From: Planotetraspora kaengkrachanensis | GTDB taxonomy: Bacteria > Actinomycetota > Actinomycetes > Streptosporangiales > Streptosporangiaceae | Assembly: GCF_016862895.1 (NCBI RefSeq) | Contig: NZ_BONV01000029.1 | Location: 1 to 59,212, forward strand | DNA length: 59,212 bases | Reading direction: 5' to 3' | Shown: one piece after another, positions 9,326 to 17,672 of the stretch | Numbering within the stretch: position 1 is the first letter of the stretch | How the letters are laid out: each line of letters starts with the position of its first letter | The notes under the pieces: generated by a model | Seen by the model: the letters and a program-made list of their open reading frames with translations, nothing else | Told to the model about the DNA's origin: nothing | Database searches by the model: none | Program-made: the position numbers and the translations under genes

Positions 9326-9352
9326 GGAACTATCGCGCCCTGTCGTTCGTCC
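9326..9352 (+). promoter_or_regulatory. Candidate ECF-sigma-type promoter
   Basis: GGAACT at 9326-9331, a 16-base spacer, then CGTCC at 9348-9352. This resembles the GGAAC-N16-CGTC/CGTT pattern of stress-type ECF sigma factors such as SigE. The expected start of transcription near 9358-9360 leaves room for exactly the GAAGGAGG ribosome-binding site and the GTG at 9378. Match is by eye only. Confidence 0.4.
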
Positions 9353-9377
9353 AGTAGGGCGAAGGAGGCTTGAAGCC

Positions 9378-10766
9378 GTGACGATCAATCATCCGCTGAG
9401 CCGCGTGGGGGCCACGCTAGCGGCGCTAGCCGTCGGTCTCTTGGCGTTGTTCGCGTTCTCCCCGGCCGCCCTGGCCGCGGCCCCGCCCGACCCCGCCACC
9501 GTGCTCGCGGGATGGCGAGGCGGAGACCCGCTCTTCGTCCAGAGCGGTTCGCCTCTGTCAGGTGGCCAGCAGGGCGACATCCGCAAGGCGCTGGAGGAAT
9601 CCAAGTCCAAGATCTACGCGGTCGCAATGCCCGACGGCACCGTGACCACGGCTCAGGCCGGGCAGTTCATCACCACCCTGGGCACGGAGCTCGACAAGGC
9701 CGGCCGGTCGAGCGCGACAGTGATCGTCCTTGACGGCACCAGCGTCTTCGCCGGCTCGAGCGCCCTGCCGCGCGGCGTCACGGCGGGCCAGCTGGCCAGG
9801 CTCTCCACGGGTAACAACCCCGGGGAACTGGTCACCGGCATCCAGGACTTCGTCAACCGGGTGAACAAGGCCGTTGAGGGCGACGTCAACGGCGCCCGCG
9901 AGAGTGGCAGTGCGGCAGGCGGCGGTGGCGGCACCGGCATCCTGGTGGGCATTCTCGGAATCGCCGTCGTCGGAGGTGCCGGTTTGTGGGTCGTGTCGCG
10001 CCGGATGAAGCGCAAGCGCGAGGAGCGGGAGGCCGCCGGACTCGCCGCCGTGAAGCAGACCGTCGAGGAGGACGTCACCAAGTTCGGTGAGGAGATCACC
10101 GCCCTCGACGTCGACGTCAAGATGCTGCCGCAGGCCGAGACCTCGGGCGACTGGCAGCGCGCCCTCGACTCCTACGAACGCTCGAAGACCGAGCTGGCCG
10201 CGGTCAAGCGCCCGGATGACCTGCGGGCCGTGACCTCCTCCCTCGAGGACGGCCGCTACGCCCTCGCGTGCGTCAAGGCCCGCGTGAACAACCAGCCGCT
10301 GCCCGAGCGGCTCCCGCCGTGCTTCTTCAACCCGCAGCACGGTCCGTCCGTCCGCAACGTGCGCTGGGCTCCGCCCGGCGGCGCCGTCCGCGAGGTCCCG
10401 GCCTGTGCCGCGGACGCCGAGGCGGTCGAGCGCGGCTTCGACCCGCAGATGCGCGAGGTCGTCGTCAACGGTCAGCGGCGGCCGTACTGGGACGCGGGCC
10501 CGGCCTACCAGCCCTACGCCTACGGCTACTACGGCGGTTTCGGCGGCGACCTCATGACCGGAATGCTGGTCGGCACCATGCTGGGCGGCGCCTTCGGCGG
10601 CTGGGGCGGCGGTTACGGCTACGGCGGCGGATACGAGGCCGGCTACCAGGACGGCGTCGACGCGGGCGGAGGCGACTTCGGAGGCGGCGGCGACTGGGGC
10701 GGCGGAGGCGGCGACTGGGGTGGCGGCGACTTCGGCGGAGGAGACTTCGGCGGCGGCGACTGGTGA
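9378..10766 (+). CDS. Membrane protein: extracytoplasmic TPM-like region, TM, shared cytoplasmic domain, Gly-rich tail
   Basis: 462 residues. Signal peptide or anchor (LAALAVGLLALFAFSPAALAAA), then an extracytoplasmic region to about residue 180 that loosely recalls TPM/Rv1476-type domains. A TM segment lies at about 188-208. The cytoplasmic domain begins with EEDVTKFGEEITALDVDVK at about 230 and contains CFFNPQHGPS and WAPPGG with a second Cys (VPAC), possibly a metal site. The tail is Gly/Asp/Trp/Tyr repeats (GGGDWGGGGGDWGGGDFGG). GTG start with GAAGGAGG. The TGA stop lies at the edge of the first 53-bp repeat array. The pentapeptide gene downstream has the same TM plus EEDVT domain. Function unknown; an envelope stress sensor is an inference. 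Confidence 0.7.
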   Translation: MTINHPLSRVGATLAALAVGLLALFAFSPAALAAAPPDPATVLAGWRGGDPLFVQSGSPLSGGQQGDIRKALEESKSKIYAVAMPDGTVTTAQAGQFITTLGTELDKAGRSSATVIVLDGTSVFAGSSALPRGVTAGQLARLSTGNNPGELVTGIQDFVNRVNKAVEGDVNGARESGSAAGGGGGTGILVGILGIAVVGGAGLWVVSRRMKRKREEREAAGLAAVKQTVEEDVTKFGEEITALDVDVKMLPQAETSGDWQRALDSYERSKTELAAVKRPDDLRAVTSSLEDGRYALACVKARVNNQPLPERLPPCFFNPQHGPSVRNVRWAPPGGAVREVPACAADAEAVERGFDPQMREVVVNGQRRPYWDAGPAYQPYAYGYYGGFGGDLMTGMLVGTMLGGAFGGWGGGYGYGGGYEAGYQDGVDAGGGDFGGGGDWGGGGGDWGGGDFGGGDFGGGDW

Positions 10767-10902
10767 CCCAGCCCCACCCTTGGGTGTGATCATGCACAGG
10801 TTCGGGATCGTGCCGGTCGACCTGCGGTCATCTTGTTCGTGATCATGCACAGATTCGAGATCTTGGGCTTCTACCAGCGGATTCACAGTTCGTGATCATG
10901 CA
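10764..10902 (+). repeat. 53-bp tandem repeat array, forward arm (three GTGATCATGCA heads)
   Basis: Heads GTGATCATGCA start at 10786, 10839 and 10892, exactly 53 bases apart. The first two units share GTGATCATGCACAG-TTCG and are similar across much of the rest. The innermost unit breaks off right after the head. Before 10786 lies a partial unit (TGACC to CCCCACCCTTGGGT) matching the end of a unit in the opposite array, and it includes the stop codon of the upstream gene. The units diverge gradually rather than having identical repeats with unrelated spacers. Confidence 0.9.
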
Positions 10903-10941
10903 AAAGCCCCGAGCGGGCGGGCATTGACCCACCGCACCAAC

Positions 10942-10982
10942 CGTGTGGCCTTGCACTCCATTCGAGAGTGCAAGGCCACACG
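10942..10982. repeat. Perfect 17-bp hairpin between the two arrays
   Basis: Arms CGTGTGGCCTTGCACTC (10942-10958) and GAGTGCAAGGCCACACG (10966-10982) pair without mismatch around a 7-base loop. There is no T-tract on either strand, so it is not a typical intrinsic terminator. A structural or protein-binding role is possible. Confidence 0.85.
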
Positions 10983-11003
10983 TGTTCCATGGCATCGCGT
11001 TCC

Positions 11004-11072
11004 GACCTGGCCCGCGCATCAACCTGACCCGCGCATCTCAACCTGACCCGCGCTCCCAACCTGGCCCGCGCT
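11004..11072 (+). repeat. Four short direct repeats
   Basis: Four copies of a 14-base unit, (A/G)ACCTG(A/G)CCCGCGC, start at 11004, 11021, 11040 and 11059 with 3- to 5-base spacers. They lie between the hairpin and the inner end of the reverse 53-bp array. Confidence 0.8.
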
Positions 11073-11294
11073 GCATGATCACCAAATGAGACACCCCCGG
11101 TCAGCTGTCCCGCAGCCGAATCCGTGCATGATCACGAGCTGAGAATCCGCAGGTCGAGCGGCGCGATCCCGAACCTGTGCATGATCACGCCGGGTGAAGG
11201 CGCAGGTCACGAGCCGCGACCGCGAATGTGTGCATGATCACGCCCAAGGGTGGGGGTGGTCAGACGGCTCGATCCCGAACCTGTGCATGATCAC
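11072..11294 (-). repeat. 53-bp tandem repeat array, reverse arm (five heads)
   Basis: On the minus strand, heads GTGATCATGCA begin at 11294, 11241, 11188, 11135 and 11082, each exactly 53 bases from the next. Units beginning at 11294 and 11188 share GTGATCATGCACAGGTTCGG and the next GATCG with the first forward unit. As in the forward arm, the innermost unit is truncated. The outer end reaches to ten bases from a TAGGAT -10 box of the pentapeptide gene. Confidence 0.9.
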
Positions 11295-11303
11295 CACCAG
11301 CGG

Positions 11304-11309
11304 TAGGAT
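11304..11309 (+). promoter_or_regulatory. Candidate -10 box of the pentapeptide gene
   Basis: TAGGAT lies 39 bases before the TTG start. The last GTGATCATGCAC head (11283-11294) falls in the position of the spacer and part of the -35 region, so a protein bound to the repeat would affect this promoter. No good -35 consensus is seen. Confidence 0.35.
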
Positions 11310-11347
11310 CGGGTGAGACACTCGGGGGGTTTGTTCAGGAGGCCCCT

Positions 11348-12547
11348 TTGCGTCGCGTCACCCCCCTTGTTCTCGCCGCATTCCTCGCAATCGCCCCGGC
11401 GACGGCCGTACTCGCGGCTTCGCAGGCCGCCGCAGCGTCGGCGGCGCCGTGCAAGAAGGGCAGCGGGCCCCATCTCCGCGGCAAGGACTTCACCGACGGC
11501 ACTCCCCTCCCCTCCGACCTGCGGTGCGCGGACCTCACCAGGGCCAAGCTCGACGAGGTGGACCTGACGCGGACGGACCTCACCGGGGCCGTCCTGCGAG
11601 ACGCCTCCCTCAAGGAGGCGGATCTGACGCAGGTCCACGTGGAGTACGCCGATCTCCGCGGCGCCGACCTCAGCGAAGCGGACCTCGGCCAGTTGCGGGC
11701 CAAGCAGGCCGATTTCCGCGGGGCCGTCCTCATCGACGCGGAGGCGGGCCAGGCCGAGTTCCCGCACGCGGACCTCACCGAGGCCGTCCTCACCAGGACC
11801 GTGCTGACCCAGGCCGATCTCACCGACGCCACGCTCAAGGCGGCCGACCTCCGGGGCGCCGAGCTCGGCCAGGTCAGGGCGCGTACGGCGGACTTCACGG
11901 GAGCCCGTCTGCGGGACGCCACCTTCGACCAGGCGGAGCTGCAGTACGCCGTGTTCAAGGACGCCGACCTGACGAAGTCCTCGTTCACCCAGGCCAACCT
12001 CCAGGGGGCCGACCTGCGGGGGGCCGACGTCGAGGACGCGAGCTTCACCCAGGCCGACGACCTCAATCTCACCGGGGCACGGGGCTCGGCCGAGGACGTC
12101 CCCGACGACGCGATCGTGCCCGACGGCGCAGGCAACCCGATCACCGGCGTGCTCGGCGGCTCAGGCCAGGGCCCGTCGACGGCCGTGGTGCTGATCGTCC
12201 TCAGCACGCTCGGGCTGGGCGCGACGCTCATGATCTGGGGGGCGGCCCATCGGCACCGGCGGCGCTCCGCGGCTGCCTACGCGGCCGCCCGCCGGGCGGC
12301 GGAGGAGGACGTCACCCGGTTCGGCGAGGAGATCGACGCGCTGGACTTCGACATGAAGATCAACCAGCTCAACGGGCCCAACGGCGAATGGCAGGCGGCC
12401 CTGGACGCCTACGAGGCCGCCAAGCGGTCGCTGCTCATCGCGCAGACGCTGCAAGAGCTCGACGGCGCCGCCGCGGCCGTACGGCACGGGCGGCAGGCGC
12501 TGGAGGCGGTCAGGAGACGGCTGTCAGATGTCCACCGACAGGGGTGA
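11348..12547 (+). CDS. Pentapeptide-repeat membrane protein with shared C-terminal cytoplasmic domain
   Basis: 399 residues. Signal peptide (MRRVTPLVLAAFLAIAPATA), then about 180 residues of A(D/N)Lxx pentapeptide repeats (ADLTRAKLDEVDLTRTDLTG and on) that should form a right-handed quadrilateral beta helix outside the cell. A TM segment follows at about 277-300. The cytoplasmic domain (EEDVTRFGEEIDALDFDMK near 318-336, then a GEWQAALDAYEAAK helix) matches that of the gene at 9378. TTG start with CAGGAGG four to five bases upstream. Its last 24 bases overlap the convergent lpdA gene. Role unknown; the paired architecture suggests related sensors or scaffold proteins. Confidence 0.8.
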   Translation: MRRVTPLVLAAFLAIAPATAVLAASQAAAASAAPCKKGSGPHLRGKDFTDGTPLPSDLRCADLTRAKLDEVDLTRTDLTGAVLRDASLKEADLTQVHVEYADLRGADLSEADLGQLRAKQADFRGAVLIDAEAGQAEFPHADLTEAVLTRTVLTQADLTDATLKAADLRGAELGQVRARTADFTGARLRDATFDQAELQYAVFKDADLTKSSFTQANLQGADLRGADVEDASFTQADDLNLTGARGSAEDVPDDAIVPDGAGNPITGVLGGSGQGPSTAVVLIVLSTLGLGATLMIWGAAHRHRRRSAAAYAAARRAAEEDVTRFGEEIDALDFDMKINQLNGPNGEWQAALDAYEAAKRSLLIAQTLQELDGAAAAVRHGRQALEAVRRRLSDVHRQG

Positions 12548-13924
12548 CGTGAGCCGCCGGGCAGCCTCGGGGATCGAGCCGGACAGCGAGGGGTACACGG
12601 CGAAGGTGTGAGCGAGCTGGTCGACGGTCAGCCGGTGCTGGACGGCGACGGAGACGGCGAAGATCAGCTCGGACGCCCTGGGCGCGACCACGACGCCGCC
12701 GAGGACGATGCCCGTGTTCGGCCGGCAGAACAGCTTGACGAAGCCGTCGTTGAAGCCCTGCATCTTGGCCCTGGCGTTCGTGGCGAGCGGCAGTTTGACG
12801 ACGTTGGCCTCGATGTCGCCGCACTCGATCTGCTTCTGCGAGATGCCGACGGCGGCGATCTCGGGGTCGGTGAAGATGTTGGAGGCGACCGTGGCGAGCC
12901 TGATCGGCTGTACGGCCTCGCCGAGGGCGTGCCAGACGGCGATCCTGCCCTGCATGGCCGCCACGGAGGCGAGCATCTGCACGCCGGTGCAGTCGCCCGC
13001 CGCGTAGACGCCCGGCGCCGAGGTCCTGGAGACCTTGTCGACCTCGATGAAGCCGTTCTTGTCCAGCCGCACGCCGTTGTCCTCGAGGCCCAGCCCGGCG
13101 GTGTTGGGGATCATGCCGACGGTCATCAGGCAGTGGGTGCCCTCGGCTGTCCTGCCGTCCTCGAGGGTGACGACCACGCCGTCCTCGGTCCGTTTGACCG
13201 ACGCGGCCCGTGAGCGGCCCATGACGTTCATGCCTCGGCGGCGGTAGACCTCTTCGAGGACCTCGGCCGCGTCGGCGTCCTCGTTCGGCATCATCCGGTC
13301 GCGGGAGGACACCAGTGTCACCTCGGAGCCGAGGGACCGGTAGGCCCCGGCGAACTCGGCGCCGGTCACGCCGGATCCGACGACGATGAGGTGCTCGGGG
13401 AGCTCCTTCAGGTCGTACAGCTGCCGCCAGCTCAGGATGCGCTCTCCGTCGGGCTCGGCGCCGGGCAGCACGCGAGGGTGCGCTCCGGTGGCCACGATGA
13501 CGACGTCGGCGCGGACGGTCCGGTCGCCCGCGCGGACCCGCTGCGGGTCGACCAGCCGGCCCTCCGCCTTGATCACCTCGACGCCTTCGGCGGCCAGCCG
13601 GGCCGCGACGTCGCCGGACTGCGCCTGGGCGAGCTCCTTGACACGCTTGTTCACCAGCGGCATGTCCGCGAGGACGCCGCCGACGTCGCCGTCCTCGCCG
13701 CCGCTGAAATGCACGCCGAGCGACGGCGCGTCGAGCAGTGCCTGTTTGCGGACCGATGTGGCGATCAGGGTCTTCGACGGCACACAGTCGGTCAGCACAC
13801 AGGCCCCTCCGGGGCCCTCCCGCTCGACCACTGTGACCTGTGCTCCCAGTTGCGCGGCGACGAGCGCCGCCTCATATCCTCCGGGTCCGCCGCCGATGAT
13901 CACGATTTTCGTCACGCCGTCCAT
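12524..13924 (-). CDS. lpdA: NAD(P)H-quinone/flavoprotein disulfide reductase, LpdA type
   Basis: 466-residue flavoprotein of the pyridine nucleotide-disulfide oxidoreductase family, closest by memory to mycobacterial LpdA (Rv3303c), which reduces quinones. FAD-binding IIGGGPGGYEAA, NAD-binding IVVGSGVTGAEFA and second FAD motif YAAGDCTG are all present. It keeps both cysteines of a CxxxxC pair (GGACVLTDCVPSKT), but the C-terminal catalytic His is replaced (AVYPSLSGSIPEAAR), so true disulfide reductase chemistry is doubtful. ATG 13924 is used; a GTG at 13912 giving MTKIVIIGGG is an alternative. Convergent with and overlapping the pentapeptide gene by 24 bases. Confidence 0.88.
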   Translation of the reverse strand: MDGVTKIVIIGGGPGGYEAALVAAQLGAQVTVVEREGPGGACVLTDCVPSKTLIATSVRKQALLDAPSLGVHFSGGEDGDVGGVLADMPLVNKRVKELAQAQSGDVAARLAAEGVEVIKAEGRLVDPQRVRAGDRTVRADVVIVATGAHPRVLPGAEPDGERILSWRQLYDLKELPEHLIVVGSGVTGAEFAGAYRSLGSEVTLVSSRDRMMPNEDADAAEVLEEVYRRRGMNVMGRSRAASVKRTEDGVVVTLEDGRTAEGTHCLMTVGMIPNTAGLGLEDNGVRLDKNGFIEVDKVSRTSAPGVYAAGDCTGVQMLASVAAMQGRIAVWHALGEAVQPIRLATVASNIFTDPEIAAVGISQKQIECGDIEANVVKLPLATNARAKMQGFNDGFVKLFCRPNTGIVLGGVVVAPRASELIFAVSVAVQHRLTVDQLAHTFAVYPSLSGSIPEAARRLTSPLSVDI

Positions 13925-14021
13925 TCTTCCGTATCCCGCCGGGCTGCTCCCGAACAGGGCCGCGTAACCACCCGACTACACCGATTTCCCTCCGACACCG
14001 GGTGTCCGGGCGCTCTCTTCG

Positions 14022-14049
14022 TTCAACTTTCGGGATCTTGGATTAATCT
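14022..14049 (+). promoter_or_regulatory. Promoter of a leaderless gene
   Basis: TTCAAC at 14022-14027, 16 bases, TAATCT at 14044-14049. The GTG at 14058 lies eight bases past the -10 box, where transcription should begin, and there is no Shine-Dalgarno. Confidence 0.55.
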
Positions 14050-14057
14050 TGTGTGCC

Positions 14058-14510
14058 GTGCCTGTTTACGCCGCCTATGGCAGCAACATGGACCCGAAGC
14101 AGATGGCGGAGCGTGCTCCGCACTCACCGGTGCGCGGCACCGGCTGGCTGTCGGGCTGGCGACTGACGTTCGGCGGGGAGGACGTCAGCTGGGAGGGCGC
14201 GCTCGCCACGATCGTCGAGGACGCCTACGATCAGGTCTTCGTCGTCCTCTATGACGTCCCCGAGTGGGACGAGACGTCCCTCGACAAGTGGACGGGCACC
14301 GAGCTGGGCTATTACCGCAAGGTACGGCTCCGCGTCGCCACGCTGGACGGCGACGTGCTGGCCTGGTCCTACGTGCTCGACTCCTATGAGGGCGGCCTGC
14401 CCTCGGCGCGCTATCTCGGCATCCTGGCCGACGCGGCGGAGAAGGCGGGCGCCCCCGACGACTACGTGAGCGCGCTGCGGACCCGCCCCTGCAAGTCCCT
14501 CGGCGACTGA
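14058..14510 (+). CDS. Gamma-glutamylcyclotransferase-like (AIG2/GGCT fold) protein
   Basis: 150 residues with the N-terminal YAAYGSNMD signature of the GGCT/AIG2 family (the YGSN loop binds the gamma-glutamyl group). The family releases 5-oxoproline from gamma-glutamyl amines or peptides. The substrate here is unknown. GTG 14058 gives [12 protein letters not shown], the usual family start, and fits the leaderless promoter; a TTG at 14049 would add three residues. Stands alone between lpdA and pnp, in the same direction as pnp. Confidence 0.82.
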   Translation: MPVYAAYGSNMDPKQMAERAPHSPVRGTGWLSGWRLTFGGEDVSWEGALATIVEDAYDQVFVVLYDVPEWDETSLDKWTGTELGYYRKVRLRVATLDGDVLAWSYVLDSYEGGLPSARYLGILADAAEKAGAPDDYVSALRTRPCKSLGD

Positions 14511-14583
14511 TGCCGTCACGGGCCGGGAGCATCGTTCAGGTGTCCTGGTCGGGATGCTTCGCACCTTCTGTACGCTCACTAAA

Positions 14584-15387
14584 GTGACCAACGACGCTTA
14601 CGGCTTGGCGGCAGAGGCCGCGACCACGCTGAGGAATCTGACCGGTATCGGATCCTTCGACGTCGCCATCGTCCTGGGGTCGGGCTGGGTGCCCGCCGCG
14701 GACGCCATCGGCGAGACCGTCGCCGAGTTCCCCGTGACCAAGCTGCCCGGTTTCACGCCCCCCTCCGTCGCGGGGCACGCGGGCACCCTGCGGGCCGTAC
14801 GCACCGCCGCCGGCCTCAACGCGCTGATCTTCCTCGGCCGCACGCACCTCTATGAGGGCAGGGGCGTCGAGCCGGTGGTCCACGGAGTCCGTACGGCCGT
14901 CGCGGCCGGAGTCCGCACGGTGGTGCTGACCAACGCGGCGGGCGGGCTCCGCCCGGAGACGCAGCGCGTCGGGGAGCCGGTGCTGATCAGCGACCACATC
15001 AACCTGACGGGCAGCAACCCGATCACCGGCGCGACCTTCGTCGACCTCACCGACGTCTACACGCCGCGCCTGCGCGAGCTCGCCAGGGAGGTAGACCCGT
15101 CACTGGCCGAAGGCGTCTACGTGGCGTTCCGCGGCCCGACCTACGAGACCCCGGCCGAGATCCGCATGTTGCGGACGCTGGGCGGCGACCTGATCGGCAT
15201 GTCGACCGTGCTCGAGGCGATCGCCGCCCGCGAGGCGGGCGCCGACGTGCTGGGCGTCTCGCTGGTCACCAACCCGGGCGCCGGCCTCGTCGGCGAGCCG
15301 CTCAACCACGAGGAGGTCCTCGAGGTGGGCCGGGCCACCGCGGCCCGCATGGGCGGGCTCCTCGCCCAGGTCGTCGACAAGCTGTAG
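14584..15387 (+). CDS. punA: Purine nucleoside phosphorylase (trimeric type)
   Basis: 267 residues of the PNP/PunA family: phosphorolysis of inosine and guanosine to base plus ribose 1-phosphate. Phosphate-binding LGSGWVP near the N-terminus, [17 protein letters not shown], the [15 protein letters not shown] segment and the base-binding [15 protein letters not shown] with ...TNPGAG are all present. GTG 14584 is preferred over the ATG at 14554 because TACGCT eight bases upstream is a -10 box for a leaderless start. The phospho-sugar mutase 28 bases downstream could convert ribose 1-phosphate to ribose 5-phosphate; add and the nucleoside operon are nearby. Confidence 0.92.
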   Translation: MTNDAYGLAAEAATTLRNLTGIGSFDVAIVLGSGWVPAADAIGETVAEFPVTKLPGFTPPSVAGHAGTLRAVRTAAGLNALIFLGRTHLYEGRGVEPVVHGVRTAVAAGVRTVVLTNAAGGLRPETQRVGEPVLISDHINLTGSNPITGATFVDLTDVYTPRLRELAREVDPSLAEGVYVAFRGPTYETPAEIRMLRTLGGDLIGMSTVLEAIAAREAGADVLGVSLVTNPGAGLVGEPLNHEEVLEVGRATAARMGGLLAQVVDKL

Positions 15388-15415
15388 CCCCGTTTCCGCG
15401 CACTGGAGAACGACG

Positions 15416-17065
15416 TTGACCTCCACCGACTTCGTACGGCCGGCTCTCGAATGGCTCGCCCAGGACCCCGACCCCGCGACCCGGGCGGAACTCGAGGACA
15501 TCCTCGGCCGGGAGGACCACGCCGAGCTGGCGGAGCGGTTCGGGGCCAAGCTGGAGTTCGGCACCGCGGGGCTCCGCGGTGAGCTGGGCGCCGGGCCCAA
15601 CCGGATGAACCGGGTCACCGTCATGCGGGCCGCGGCCGGGCTCGCCCGCGTGCTCGGGCCGGGCAGTCACGTGGTCGTCGGGTACGACGCCCGGCACAAC
15701 TCGGACGTCTTCGCCGCCGACACCGCCGCGGTCCTGACCGGAGCGGGCCTGCGGGCGTCGGTCATGAAGAGCCACTGGCCCACGCCGGTGCTGGCCTTCG
15801 CCGTGCGGCACCTCGGCGCGGACGCGGGCGTCATGGTCACCGCCTCGCACAATCCGCCGCGGGACAACGGCTACAAGGTCTACTGGGGTGACGGGGCGCA
15901 GATCGTGCCGCCGATCGACGCCGACATCTCCCGCGCCATCGACGCGGTCGGCCGCGTGGACGAGCTTCCCCGGGGCGAGGGCTGGACGACGCTGGGATAC
16001 CAGGACATCGTCGAGCCGTACCTCGACGCGGTCACGTCCCTGCCGATCGGGGAGGCCCGGGAGCTGACGATCGCCTACACCCCGCTTCACGGCGTGGGCG
16101 GGCAGGTCCTCTCCGACGCCATGGTCAGGGCCGGTTTCAAGGCGCCGGTGATGGCGGAGCGGCAGGCGGCGCCCGACCCGGACTTCCCCACGGTGTCGTT
16201 CCCCAACCCGGAGGAGCCGGGCGCGATGGACCTCGCGCTCGAACTGGCCGGTGAGTCGGGCGCGGACCTCGTGCTGGCCAACGACCCGGACGCCGACCGG
16301 TGCGCCGTCGGCACTCCCCTGCCCGGCGGCGGCCACCGGATGCTCACCGGTGACGAGGTGGGCGGCCTGCTCGCCGAGCACGTGCTGACGCACACGTCGG
16401 GCGACGGGCGTCGCGTGGCAACGACCATCGTCTCCTCGTCGCTGCTCGGGAAGATCGCCGCGGAACATGGCGTGGCGTACACCGAGACCCTCACCGGCTT
16501 CAAGTGGATCATGAAGGCGGGGGCCGGGCTCGTCTTCGGATACGAGGAGGCACTCGGGTACAGCGTCGGCTCGGACACGGGCCTGCCCGTCCACGACAAG
16601 GACGGCATCGGTGCCGCGCTCGCGATGGCGGGCCTGGCGGCCCAGGCCAAGCGGGACGGCAGGACGCTCATCGACCTGCTCGACGACCAGGCGCGCCGCC
16701 ACGGGCTGCACGCGACCGCCCAGCTCTCCGTCCGCGTCGGCGACCTCTCGCTGATCACCGACGCGATGGCGCGCCTGCGGGCCGTGCCGCCCGCCGAACT
16801 GGCGGGCCGCGCCGTGGTCTCGGCCGAGGACCTGGCGGCGGGTACGGCAGGCCTGCCGCCGACCGACGGGCTCCGCTACCACCTGTCCGGCGACGCCCGC
16901 GTCGTCGTACGGCCCAGCGGCACCGAGCCCAAGCTCAAGTGTTATCTGGAGATCGTGATCCCGGTCGGGGACGACTCCGAAGGCGGCGTGGCCGCCGCGC
17001 GGGCGCGAGCCGTCCGGGACCTCGACGCCCTCAAGAGCGACGTGGCCGCCGTACTGGGGCTGTAG
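15416..17065 (+). CDS. Alpha-D-phosphohexomutase family (phospho-sugar mutase)
   Basis: 549 residues with all four landmarks of the family: catalytic phosphoserine TASHNPPRDNGYK, metal-binding loop DPDADR, sugar loop FGYEEALGY and phosphate-binding RPSGTEPKLKCY. The length and motif spelling resemble the PMM/PGM proteins encoded next to pnp in Streptomyces, which may act as phosphopentomutases or phosphoglucomutases. Substrate cannot be read from sequence; its place behind punA favours ribose 1-phosphate. TTG start with GGAGAA upstream. Ends seven bases from the convergent PH-like gene. Confidence 0.9.
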   Translation: MTSTDFVRPALEWLAQDPDPATRAELEDILGREDHAELAERFGAKLEFGTAGLRGELGAGPNRMNRVTVMRAAAGLARVLGPGSHVVVGYDARHNSDVFAADTAAVLTGAGLRASVMKSHWPTPVLAFAVRHLGADAGVMVTASHNPPRDNGYKVYWGDGAQIVPPIDADISRAIDAVGRVDELPRGEGWTTLGYQDIVEPYLDAVTSLPIGEARELTIAYTPLHGVGGQVLSDAMVRAGFKAPVMAERQAAPDPDFPTVSFPNPEEPGAMDLALELAGESGADLVLANDPDADRCAVGTPLPGGGHRMLTGDEVGGLLAEHVLTHTSGDGRRVATTIVSSSLLGKIAAEHGVAYTETLTGFKWIMKAGAGLVFGYEEALGYSVGSDTGLPVHDKDGIGAALAMAGLAAQAKRDGRTLIDLLDDQARRHGLHATAQLSVRVGDLSLITDAMARLRAVPPAELAGRAVVSAEDLAAGTAGLPPTDGLRYHLSGDARVVVRPSGTEPKLKCYLEIVIPVGDDSEGGVAAARARAVRDLDALKSDVAAVLGL

Positions 17066-17072
17066 CGGGGCC

Positions 17073-17672
17073 TCAGATCGAGGCGACGATCGTCACCACG
17101 ACGAGCACGGCGGCCGCGGCCACGGCGGCGATCGCGTAGGGCGACCAGGTCACCGTCGTCTCGCCCGTCGAGTCCGCGGCCTTGGAGACGCTCAGCTCCG
17201 TCAGCTGCAGCGCGACCCAGTCGGCGTGCGTGCGGCCGACCAGCAGTTCCGCGGCCGCCTGCTCGCCCTTGGAGACGTTCGCCTCCATGACCGGCTTCTT
17301 GCCGCGCTCGGCCCGGCGGGTCGCCTTGGCCCGCTCACGGGCCGTGGTCTGCGGCGTCCAGCACCGGATGGCCGCGTGTCCCGTCTCGATGATGATCGCG
17401 TGGGTGACGAGCACCTCGCCGACGTCCTTCCAGGGGACGTAGGCGTCCCTGAGCGGATTGCGGACGCGGACGCCCCCCGCCTCGGCCACGATCGCGGGGC
17501 GCAGCGCCAGCAGGAACACCAGCGCCGTGAGAACGCCGAGCACCGCACCCGCGATCAGCGCCGAGGGCATCGTGCCGTGGGCGACGAGGTCGTAGACGTT
17601 CCAGGCGACGAACACCAGCCACACCCAGCCGAACAGCCAGGCCACCTTCGACCGGAAGATCTGCTTTTTCAC
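17073..17672 (-). CDS. PH-domain-like membrane protein
   Basis: 199 residues: two N-terminal membrane segments ([40 protein letters not shown]), a soluble PH-like stretch ([20 protein letters not shown]), an acidic/basic helix and a C-terminal membrane segment. The GTG start overlaps the TGA of add (GTGA at 17669-17672), so translation is coupled to add. Function is not known; there is no evident link to adenosine metabolism beyond position. An alternative reading extends the frame to 18095 but that would run antisense to nothing and lie inside add. Confidence 0.72.
   Translation of the reverse strand: MKKQIFRSKVAWLFGWVWLVFVAWNVYDLVAHGTMPSALIAGAVLGVLTALVFLLALRPAIVAEAGGVRVRNPLRDAYVPWKDVGEVLVTHAIIIETGHAAIRCWTPQTTARERAKATRRAERGKKPVMEANVSKGEQAAAELLVGRTHADWVALQLTELSVSKAADSTGETTVTWSPYAIAAVAAAAVLVVVTIVASI

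Noticed and set aside
10942-10982. Intrinsic terminator call for the 17-bp hairpin
   Set aside because: Neither strand has a T-run after it, and it is 175 bases from the nearest gene end, so it is listed only as a repeat.
10786-11294. CRISPR array reading of the 53-bp repeats
   Set aside because: The portions between heads are themselves related between units, the conserved head is only about 12-20 bases, and no cas gene is in the window.
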